From Phyto melanocephala (Eukaryota; Arthropoda; Insecta; Diptera; Rhinophoridae), in contig OW799233.1 of assembly GCA_941918925.1 (NCBI GenBank), forward strand, positions 78,991,797 to 79,055,796: a stretch of DNA of 64,000 nt. The letters run 5' to 3'. Made by a program: the position numbers and the translations under genes. The notes beneath the pieces were generated by a model that saw nothing but the letters and a program-made list of their open reading frames with translations, was not told the DNA's origin and searched no databases. Shown piece after piece: positions 50,701 to 62,700 of the stretch (position 1 is the first letter of the stretch; the number at the start of each line of letters is the position of its first letter).

Positions 50701-53700
50701 CATAAAACTTAAACCGTTGAATATAAAAATTCTCAAAAGTACCTAAACTTATTAAAATATTGTTCAAATATATTAAACATTAAAATATTGGTTTATTACT
50801 CGGTATTTATAAATTTATCCACTTTTTCCAAAAATCCTCCTATTAAGGATTTTAAAGTTGTTTCCGATACCTTTTTGGACGAAGTGATACACTTACGCAT
50901 AAAATCGAGCTAGAAATATGATGGCACTCTGTTCTGTTTTAAAAAATGTAACAGCCGTCGATACTCCGCAATATATTTTCTGTGTTTTTCGTGCCTGAGA
51001 TCTTAAATGATTGACTTCTTTTACCACAACAGAAAATGGCCTGCCCACAAGAAACCTCTTATGGAATTTTGTTTGTTTTTTGTCCGGTATTGTTCTTGAA
51101 CATTACCTTGTCCATCAGCAACATAAAAATCTTGATCCAAAAGTTGTGGAACATCTCACATTGTGGTACTTTGCCAATCTAGCCAGACATCACTTTTTTT
51201 TTAGCTTATATTGATTATTAACGGCCCCTTTCACAAAGTGCGATTATAATTTAACATGAACTTTAACCGTAAGTTAGGCAAAATTTTATTTCACAAAGTA
51301 CGGTTAGCATATAACCGGCAGAGATTAATCAAAAAGTCTGTTAAATTTAACCGAACAAAATCTTCCGGTTAAAGGCTTTTATTTAAATAAAAATAAACAA
51401 GTAAGAGCACTATATTCGGCTGTGCCGAATCTTTTATACCCACCACCAATTTGATGTTCTTTTATAGCACAAAATTTATTATTTTGTTTTTCACAATAAT
51501 CGCTATGCAATAATATCTTTATACTAACATATGTCAGGGTACACTTATACAGGTGGCAGTGCCAGCCCAGCTGATTATTTTTTTGTGAGCCAATGTTTGT
51601 CAAACTCTATATAAAAAAAAGAGATTCCGGTGCCAAGAATTGTCAAACTCCATATAAAAAAAAGAGACAAAAATTGCTCTCCTTTACGCTATCACCTTAT
51701 GTAATTACACCATTAAATATGTATCACTTTCTTTTTATAACTTCGATATGCTAGTAAAATGTTTTCGTAAATTTAGTCTTTCAAAGTGGACGTTAAAGTA
51801 GGTGTGTCAATAAAGTTTCTACTAATGAATGCAACTTAGATGTTTCACTACAGTCCTTTATTCTTCCAAAATCTTAATTAATAGAGAAATTATATGAAGT
51901 TGAGATAAAGATAAAAATTTACGTTACAAACGGAATGACAAAATGAATATACCCCCACCATTTTTTTTGGTGGCGTTTATAATAAGAATATTATAATAAA
52001 ATAACTTATAAAAATTTATACTTACCAAGGAACTGTATTTAAACAATTTTAAGTAAAAAATTTATTTTAAATATATATTTGTCTTTCATCACAAAATTGC
52101 TAAGAATTTTTGTATAATATTTTTTGATTCTTTTCTTTCATTCCACTATTTTTCGTAAATAAAAAAACCAGTATTACCATACTTTTTCTATAATCTTAGT
52201 GTTAACTAACCGAAAGATGGTGAAACGCAAAACACTAACCGTATGTTAAATAGTGTCGGTTAACGATATCGGCGGTTTGTTAATGTTCCTGCTAAATTGA
52301 TATAATCACAGATTGTGAAAAGGGCCGTAAGAGTTATTGAGTGCCTTTAGATCAATGAAACTTGGTTGAAATATGTATTATAGTTATAGGCTGGTGAAGC
52401 TTGAAATAAGCCAAATCGAATCAAGGGGAAAAAAATTTCCCTAAGAAGAACTAATCCTAGCTCTGAAAATACTTTTTATACTTTTATTTAGCAGTCTTAT
52501 AGTAGAGATTACATTTTTTATCGTAATCCAAAAATTTTTAATATAGCGACTGCTCTAATTTAAGGTGGCACGCCCACCTCCTAGATAAAGCTTTTTCTCA
52601 AATTCATATAATTTCTCTATGGTCAAGGTTTTTGGAAAATAAAGGACTATATTAAAATATCTTAGTTGTATTTATTAGCACAAACTATATTGACATGCAA
52701 ACGTAATCGCCCACTTTCATTTAAAGACTAAATTTACGAAAATATTTTACTAGCATATCGAAGCTATGCAAACAAAGTAATATATATTTCAGTATAAAAA
52801 GATTATTCCGTAGCGATTTCTGTTAATAACAAAATAATAAATTCTGTGCTATAAAAGTACATCAAATTGGTGGAGGGTATGAAAAATTCGGCACAGCCGA
52901 ATATAGTGCTCTTACTTGTTTTTAACTAAATACGATTTTCCTCTTAGAATTAAGCTTGCTCTTCATGGCCATTTTTTTCTTTGTAGTGTTGCACGACTAT
53001 CCCATTCGCACAAAAAACAGCAAAACTTTGTATATCCGGCATGAATTCTAGTCAGCATAGCAACAACTTCCGAGTCAGCGCAAATGTTTCATGAGTACTC
53101 TAGATACTTGAATTTATCGAGTAGTATTATTTCATGTTTCTTTAATGTAACACTGGAAATTAAACGGCTCTTAAGCTAGTCGTGGATATACCAATAAATA
53201 GTCGCTATTCGTCAAGCTATTCTGTAAAACTCATTGCTTGTAAAAGTCATTCGACATCATAACAGAACACTATCCTCTCTAAAATGGACCAGAAAGCCTT
53301 CTTGCCTATTTTAAACATATAAGACCTTCGTGCTCTTATTTAACAAATTCCATTAATTAAATTTTGATGCAAGAAGTTGAGACTTTTATTTTGAGAGTCT
53401 TAAATCTCGAACAAAATCATTAAAAGAAACAAACAAACAAAATACTACAAAACATATGGGATACAAATATCTTTTTTTTATATCCTTCACACAGTGAAAA
53501 AGGGTATATATAGGTTTGTCATTCCGTGTGAAATTTTTACAATTTTCATTTCCGACACCATAAAGTATATATTTTCTGAAAGCTTATGAATAGGGGAGTC
53601 GATTAAGCTCTGTCAGTCTGTCCGTCTGTCCGTGTGTATGTTGAAATCAACTTTTTGAAGCCCCCCGATATCGCATGGACCCGGGTGAGGTATTAAAATA

Positions 53701-56700
53701 TCAGAAATATTTGGGAGTAGATCGGTATTGAAAATCAGAAACATCGGTACGTAAAGAACTGAGATATGAGCAAAAAACCACGACCACATCGATTTTTTTT
53801 TCACAAAAACAACATTAAAACAACAACATACATACATACACACGTGTATATTGGTTAGAGTAAACGTGGCATCGAATCCCAGCGTAGCCAAAAAAAATTT
53901 TTTTTTAAATATTTTTTTTTTATTTTTATTTTATATATTATTTATTATTTTTCATTATTATTTTTTTTTTAATTTTTTTTTTTGTTTTATATTTATTATT
54001 TATATTAATTATTTTTTTAAATTTTTTTTTTAAATATTTTTTTTTATTACATTTTTTTTACATTTTTTTTTTAAATTTTTTTCTTTTTTTTTTACAAATA
54101 TACGTAAATTTATAATTTTACAATAGGATGTTTTTATATTTGTATGTACGTATTTCATATTAGATGAATGGTGATACGAACTACTGTTATTGCATGACTA
54201 TACGTTGTGAAGGGTATATAAGATTCGGCACGGCCGAATATAGCACTCTTACTTGTTTTTATTAGTTTTACACATAAGTATTTATATGTTTAATTTCCTA
54301 CCAAACATTGCGTTTTAACTTTATCTATTAAGTACTATGTTAATAGCGTAGGTGTATTTACTGTTCGTGTGTAATGTAGGTGATTAATCGTGATTTAAAA
54401 AAAACATTTGTCAACCGATTCCTGTCAATATTCCTGACTTTCTAAAAAGTTATAAAAATGTAGAATTGTTGTCCCAGAATTTTTTAATGAAATTTTTTTA
54501 ATTAAAAAATGGTACACATTTTGCATGAAAATTATTATTGTTACTTTTGTTATCGCCAATTATTTCTGAACAACTCCTAAACACTTGAAAATATAAATAA
54601 AAAGATAGTTAGCTGATATTTTGTTCCAAATCGAACTTATCGTTCTCAAGCTATGATGAAATGTATCAGCATAACCGACTTATTTCGGGTTAATATTAGG
54701 CTTCCCCATAAAAAAAACCTGAGCCTGATAGAAAAAAAAAAAGAAAGAGGATTTTAATGTATCACGTTGAAATCTCTATAGTCAGTTATTTTTGTTTAAC
54801 GGCGAGAAAATTTTTTGTTTTTTGCAGACCAGCGTTATTTATTAATATTTAAACAGGTTATTTAAGAAAAACTTTAATTTTTGATAGGGAAAATAGATAT
54901 GCATTGTTTTTGAGAAATAGTTGGTAGGAAAATTATTTTCGTTGTGGCATCTCTTGACGGGAATAAATTCAGAATATAATTCGTACATCAACTACTAGCG
55001 GTAATCGTAATCGTACAACACAAACGGACATTAATTCGACAGGATCGATTGGAAATAGTAGGCTTTTGGCTCTCGTAGGCGGTGGTGCCTAATATTAAAA
55101 AATAAAAATAAACACAATAAAAAAATAAACTTATTTTCAGAAGAAAAATCACTTTTTCGAAAATGTAATTTAGCTTCGGACTCTCTCTTGGTCATTAAAT
55201 TTGTTCATGGTGTACTGCATTCCACTAGTCAATCCTTTTTATTGATACCTTTATAAATAGGGTTAAAAAATAATCTACTGTTTTCTTTCGAACGAAATTT
55301 TGAATTTTGAATTTTTTAAATATTTGACAACAATCTAATAGTCAAGTACTTTCATTTGTTGCCTATATTAAAGGGAGTTGAAAGGTATAAATTTGTAATT
55401 GCAATGTTTGATCCATATACCCGCCATTTTGTTTCGGACGCCGATACAAATTTAGAATTTTCCCAAAATGTATTTAACAGTCACTTTTCTTGAAGCAGTA
55501 GGATATCATTTTCGTTTGTAAATTTAAGGAAAAATACTGAAGAAGTTTAATTTTTGTGTTTATATCCCGGTTAGTTTTAAAGTTAATTTTGAGTTTGGAA
55601 ACTTAATATATTTAAAAATATATATATATATTTTTTGTTAATTAATCAAAGAGCCATATCTTGCATATTATTAATAACATACTTAATTGCATTGATTAGA
55701 AAATTTAAGATTTTTAATTTTATATAAAAATTGGTATTGATATTGGACCGATTTTGTTGGCTTGAAATACTTTCTCCCAACTATTTGATACTACATTGGC
55801 GTATGTGTTACATATGGGAGCTTGAAATTGATTTAAACGGACACTGAGACACTGCTTACAGGGCTGGGAGGTCTACTGAGACTACCCTGCACGAACTGGT
55901 TAGAGGGAGGTTGGCTGAGAGGGAGGTTTTCAATGGTGGTCTGACTTTGTCCGTATTTATGGACGTAGAGGGCGCTTTTGATAGGATCTCTTTTGATAGA
56001 CTGGGAAATGCTATCGATGACCGAGGGGTCGATTCTGTTGCGGTGAAGTGGATCGGCGCCATGCTCAGGGCAGTGAATCTCAGGAGCGGAAGCACCAGGA
56101 TTCGGGGAAGGGTGGTCAGGGGATGTCCGCAAGGAGGTGAAATATCTGGGGGTAACGCTGGATATGATACTAACCTGGAATGATCATGTTGAGACAAGGG
56201 TACAGAAGGCAAAGTGGATTCTGCATCAGTGTGAACGGGTTTGCGGTCGGAAGTGGGGAATCTCACCTAAGGCTGCACACTGGATTTACACAGTGGTGGT
56301 AAGACCGACGATCACTTACGCATCTGTTGTCTGGTGGCCGAAGGCCTCTCAGGCGACGATTAAGCGGAAGTTGGACAGGGTTCAAAGGATTGCTTGCATT
56401 GGTATGTGTGGCGCGATACGTACCACACCAATGCAAGCGATGGAGGAAATGCTGGTATTGCTGCCGTTGAACTTATTTGTAAGGGAGACGGCGGCAAGAT
56501 CGGCGATTCGGATGCGAAACGATGGCATGTGGTATAGCTTTGGATCGGTTTTGGCGCATAGGAGAATCCTGGACCTGGAGGCTCAAATGCCGAGAGATCG
56601 CATGAGTCGGGTGAAAGTGGTCGAAAGGCTATATCACACGCTAATAGCGGATGGACCCATGCACGATGAGTGCATATAATTATTATTTCGTTGATTTATA

Positions 56701-59700
56701 TGCATTCATACTTATTGAAAGGTCTTCACTACTCATACTCACTTTTAAGTTTAAAGGTGGGATCACATGATTGCCGCAAACGCACCAATCTGACACATTT
56801 TTTATTGTGCTGAATTGGCGCACAATAATGAGATTGTTCCAATCAAATACTTTGTAATCACACGATTGCCTCCCTCTATACAAATTTGATTGTTGCAATA
56901 TGGCGTAAAATGCTATAGTGACAAAAATATCTGCATTCCCGTCACATGATTGTTCTTGCTTCTAGCAACGCTAGCTTATTTTGTTGAGTCTGTTTTGTTT
57001 TTATGTGCATAAAAATGGTTAGTTTTTTCTTTGTATATTGTGTGTTTATTTGGTATAAAAGAATTATTTATGGTTTTGTAAAAATATACTTACAAAAACA
57101 AATACGTACACTTAAATTATTATAATTAAAAAGTATAATTATGAATAAAAGAAAACCGTTTTAATCACAAATAATTGAAGCATGCAAAAAAAATAATTTA
57201 AATGTTGGCGCGTATTGTAAACTTTGATTGCCGCTAAAGAACACAATAAATATTGGAACACTTTTGACATTTTTTTGCCGCGCTGTTGTATTTAACGTAG
57301 TCACACGGTTACCCCATCAGAGTTTTATTTGATTGGTTAAAACAAGCACAATATTCTCGGCGAATGTCAAATGTAGCAATTTATTGTGTAATCACTCGAT
57401 TAAGATTAATGTACTTATAGTACTTTTATTCAGCAACACGTATGACTCGCTTGATTGCTATCGTCGTTCACGCAAGATAAAAAGACGATAAAAATCAAGT
57501 ATGACCGCATACTCATAATAAAGTTGTGTGTTTGAACTATGCTTGCCAGATTACAATTTGACATTCACCATAACAAAATAATACAAAAACAACAAACAAA
57601 AATAAAATACTTGCTTTGGTGTCTGTTTAAGGGAACATACACAGATTTAGATATTGTTTTTGCTTATTATCAAGGCATATTTATTCATCAGGTACTCTTG
57701 ATTCGTCAGCTGATTATTTTTTTCGACACTTATTTTAAATTTCAGCTGTCAAAATGCAATTTTCTCTCTTTTCTAATTTATTACAAATGTCAAACTTCAT
57801 ATATAAAAAATATAAATAAAAATATTCTCTCCAAACTGCAATTACCTGATGGATAAATATGCCTTGCTTATTATCTTTCAAAAAAAAACGCATTTTTTTA
57901 ATTTGCTGCAAAAAATTTAAAAACGACAAAAAAAAAAACACAAAATAACTGTTATTGTTTACCTTTTATTATAAAAGCCAACAGAAACTTAGCCCCAAGG
58001 CCATAATCAGTTGCATTGATTGAAAAATTGAATAGTGATACTTGGAAAAATTTTATGTAAAATTTCAAATTTTCTTGCGACTGAAAAATATCTTACACTC
58101 TCCGACCTAGCAGCATTGTGTGTTTGTTGTTGAATCAACTTAAATCACTCTATGAAGATAAGTATTTTCTTAAAAATATAAATCATTGTGGGTATTTTTG
58201 CGAATCATATAAATATGGGACACTATGAGTATAAGTATGACGTAGTACTCATGTTCATTGTAAGTTGTATTTATAAATCAACGTTGTTGAAGGTATGCTT
58301 ACGTCAGCTCAGTTAAATTTCAATGATTTATATGCATTTATACTCAAATTTTATAACTCACTATGAATATTGAAAAAACGACTCAAAGCCGATCACTGAC
58401 ATACATACAGATGGATATTGTATAATCGGCTTCCCTATTTATATTTAAAAATTTTATAATTATAAAATTTTTATTCATGTTAATGTAATAAAAACTATCC
58501 TCTTTACTATGTGTAAAAAGTTGTGTCTACTTTTTTTATATATCTATGCATACTTACAAGTATATTTAACAGTTAAAAAGGGTTAGAACAAGGCGAATTC
58601 ATTATCAGGTGGTGTTGACAACGCAGCTGATCTACTTTTTTATTTGCAAAAATGATGATTGAATTGTCAAATATTATTTATGTTTACATAGATTACTCCT
58701 TCCCGCGCAAAAAAACACAAACAAAAACCATGTAGTTTTTGACACATCGACAGTCGAAGGCAACAATTAAGAACCATGTTGTTTTTTTAATGTTGTATTT
58801 GTTGTAGAATTACCACCACCTGATAAATAAATTCGCCTAAAAAAAAAAAATAAACCTAAGTAAAACAAAAATTAAGAGTGTTGAAAAAAGTATATAATCG
58901 CACACGTTGCTTATACAATAACAACTTAAATAGTTGTTGAATTAGCTGAGCGCATCTGTAATGTAATTTACCAGATGCTTATTTGCATATAAGATGCAAT
59001 AACAGGCGTATCTACCCAATTCTGGTAAAGAATTTGAAAAATTCAACCTTGTATTCACATTTAATACACATATAGAATTAAGTCAGTTTAAGATTTTGCG
59101 CCACGGAGAACAAAATTTTCTAGCTTTTGCCACCCCAGAAAAAATTTGGAATTAACGAAAAAGCTTACTAAGTTTTAATATACCATTCTGTATAAAATAG
59201 AATTTCCTTAAGCTGTTTGCTGTCATTTGTAAGCCAGTGATAGGCTGCTTGTTCGTTATATGATTTGGGGGTATTTCGGCTTTGTTTTTTTTACTTTTTA
59301 TAGCCTTCACAGTAAGTGTAAGGGTTTGTCATTCCATGTGATATTTCTACAATATTCATTAAAATTTTTTAATACACCAAAATTTTCTAGCTCCTTAAGA
59401 ATTTTTGGACATGCTTAAGAAGCCAAATTGTAAGTCGTGATCTCAAAATTATTTTTGGGAAAAACTGAGAAAACGGTTGAAAAATAACTGAGATATAACA
59501 CCAAAATGCAATTGCATTGGTGTTTTCCTAAAATTTACAAACGGAAATCGATTTTTTCAGTTTCTATACAACCGAGACTGCCAATATTAGTATCAATTTG
59601 AAAGGCTCAACTAGTATAATACTAGTATATAATATAAAAATATAATAAAAAATATATCAAAATATGAATATGAAATCTGAAATCAAAGCTAAACTACGAT

Positions 59701-62700
59701 GTGGTGGTCATTATACCTTTGTACATGCCGGCGAATGGTATTAAATATCACATTCAGCACGGCCTATTTAGAACACTTACTTTTTTATAATAATATCTTT
59801 ATGTGTGTGTGTATGTATGTATTTATTTATTTATGTATTTATATACATATATACTTATATATTTACATAAACATACATATACACGTTAAAATGTATATAA
59901 TAAACTAATACATTTTTATACTTTTTTAACCTTTTTTTGAAAAATTTTATTTTTCTTTTTTAATTAAACAAAAAATTTTTAAACAGAAATACACACAAAC
60001 ATAGAAAATTTACAACTTTTTTTTTTTATATATTTTGTTTCTTTTGTGTTTTTTTTGTAAGTGGGTATACATAAATAAATTTGCACAAAAATTACAAAGT
60101 TTACCGTTAGACCTGTATGTACATACACATATGTATGTCTTATTTATGACCTTGTTTTATAAACCACTTGCAGACCCGGCCTGCTTTGTTGGACCTATGC
60201 ACACATTTATCCATCAATCAATCTATCTATCTGCTATTATACAAAACAAATAAGGTTCTTATCTCCCATACAAAGCAAACAGTAATTGTTGCATATCCAG
60301 ATTTCTGATATATCTAAAATTGTTATAGTATAAACGCATGCCATGAGGAGCCGCAGAACAAAAGGTGCTTTTTGGTTTTTTGGTATTTTTATAATATTTA
60401 GGTTGAAATCTTGTAGAAACAATCAAGTTTGCATTATTATTATTATTTTTTTTTACAAAGTAACTGGGTTCTAAAAAATTCATGCTTAACAAAAGGTGCT
60501 TTTTTGATTATTTTTTATCAAAAGGTGCTTTTTTGTTTATTTTTTAACAAAAGGTTCTTTTCCCATAATCTTTGTGTAGTTTCACTTTTTACTTTAATGA
60601 TCAAACCAAACTACAGTTAAAGTAAAGTTATTCAGATGTTAAAGTCTTTGTGGAAAGTCTTTTAATAAAACAGTTTGGTAAAGGCTGGAGTAAAAATCAG
60701 TCATTATTTTGGTACAAGGACATTTTGTATAACCAGGATAAAGGTATGGAGGATTCAATAGACGAAAATGTTGGATGTTCTTGCCTAGAAGAAGATGTTG
60801 GAACAAGAGTTTAACTATTTGACAAATTTCGTAAGTATTTAACTAAAGGCTAATAAAGAAATGTTTAAGTTGCAATTTTATTCAATAAAACGACAAAAAT
60901 AATATACTTAGCTTCACATTTTTTATTATTTTTTTATTAGATCAGGTTTAACCACATTCAGTCAAAATTTTATCGTCATATATGTGTATTCGCATTACAA
61001 AATGTACCTTTTCCTTCTATTAACAAAACGTGCTTTTTTACTTTTTTTTAACGAAAGGTGTTTTTACTTTATTCCTAACAAAAGGGGCTTTTTTGCTTTC
61101 TTTTTTGCAAAAGGTGCTTTTTCCGAAATAAAAATGGAATTATATCAAACATCCTTAACATTTAATCGAGTGACTTACGACAGTTAGATGCATCTGTAGA
61201 TGAGTAAAAATCTTGTAAGCGTTTTCATGTTCTTGCAGTTTTTTAAAGGGGCGAAAAAAAAAAATCTCGAGTTCCCAAAAATTTGAAATGAGCGAAAAAG
61301 CACCTTTTGTTCTGCGGCTCCTCAATTCATTATATATATATAGACTAGTTTGATAATAATTTAGTTGCGAGTAATAAATATTTTTTAAATTATCCAACAT
61401 AAGCCAAATTATAATAAAGAAAAAACTATTAATAGCCATTAAAGACAATATTCTAGCCATGATAAAAGTTATCTATTACATGCGAGTAATAGCCAAATAT
61501 ACACAAATCAAAGATCGTTCAAAGCGATTAATCAGTGTGGACTCTTGTCTCATTGTAATACAAATTAAGAGAAACAATTGCTTAGCACCAAAAGATGCAT
61601 CAATATCAATAAAGGGAGTAAAAAATCAAAAAACTGTATTGTCTGTTAAAGCTTGCAAATATCACAGATAGTGGACAGAAAATTACTGGAAGCACTAACA
61701 CCGAGCTTAGTGCGAACGACAAAGTATTCCAAATAAAAATATTTAAAAATTTCTAAAGTGTTTAATGAAACTACTTGTTGTGTACTAAATATTCGATATA
61801 CTATAATTTTCTAATGTTTTTATGGGTGCAAAAATTAGTGTTGTCGTTTTACTTGTGTTTTTTTTTTTCTTAGAATTCGACGCTTTCAGTTTTGAATTCT
61901 AAATTATTTTGTTATATAATAAACATTAAATTAATGCCAAGATAATTGTTATAATTTGTTTATTGTATTATTCTTAAACAATATCAAGTGCACAAAATAC
62001 AAACCTGTACCATCTGTGCTCCCCACTGTATATATGTAGGTATATGGTACATAAAGGCTTAAAGTATAGGCACGGCAAATTTATTCATCTAAATTCATCA
62101 GCTGATTATTAATCATCTATATATATAAAAGTGAAACTCTGTGTGTGTTTGTGTGTGTGTGTGTGTTAGCTATAGACTCAGAAACTGTAAAACCGATCGG
62201 ACTCAAACTTTGGCAACTTGTTGTACACATATTAGGGAGTGTTTATGGGTGGAAAAAAGTGGACGGGGCCACGCCCATTAAAAATTGGTTATCATTTTTA
62301 GCTACTTAAACTTGACCGATTTTTCTGAAACTTTGCACACATAATAAGCTGTTATGACTTTATAGTTTCGTGATAAGAAAAGTGGGCAGGGCCACGCCCA
62401 TAAAAAAGTTATAATTGTCAGCTACTTGCACTGTACTGTATATTCTGTCATGACTATATAATTTGGTGATTAGAAAAGTGGGCAGAGCCACGCCCATAAA
62501 AAAAATTTATAATTTTGAGGTACTTAGACTGGACCGATTTTTCTGAAACTTTGCACACACATATTGAGCTGTCGTGACTATGTAATTTCGTGATTAGAAA
62601 AGTGGGCAGGGCCACGCCCATGAAAAAAGTTATAATTTTTAGCTACTTGCACAAGATCAATTTTTCTGAAACTTTGCACACATATTGAGCTGTCATGACT

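Larger units (their letters stand above)
51221..52328. mobile_element. TIR element with ACGGCCC ends, host of a nested INE
   Basis: Left end ACGGCCCCTTTCACAAAGTG then CGATTATAAT; right end, read inward, ACGGCCCTTTTCACAATCTG then TGATTATA. Both arms hold words around TTAACCG/CGGTTA (subterminal). Between them lies an INE (51396-51981). No coding sequence remains. Confidence 0.7.

Noticed and set aside
50990..51200. GC-richer stretch with frames on both strands (for example reverse-strand words near [15 protein letters not shown])
   Set aside because: Interrupted by stops and not matching any family I know; no splice sites or neighbours support a gene.
55833..56266. Pro/Ser-rich minus-strand frames
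   Set aside because: Antisense shadows of the GC-richer reverse transcriptase fragment.
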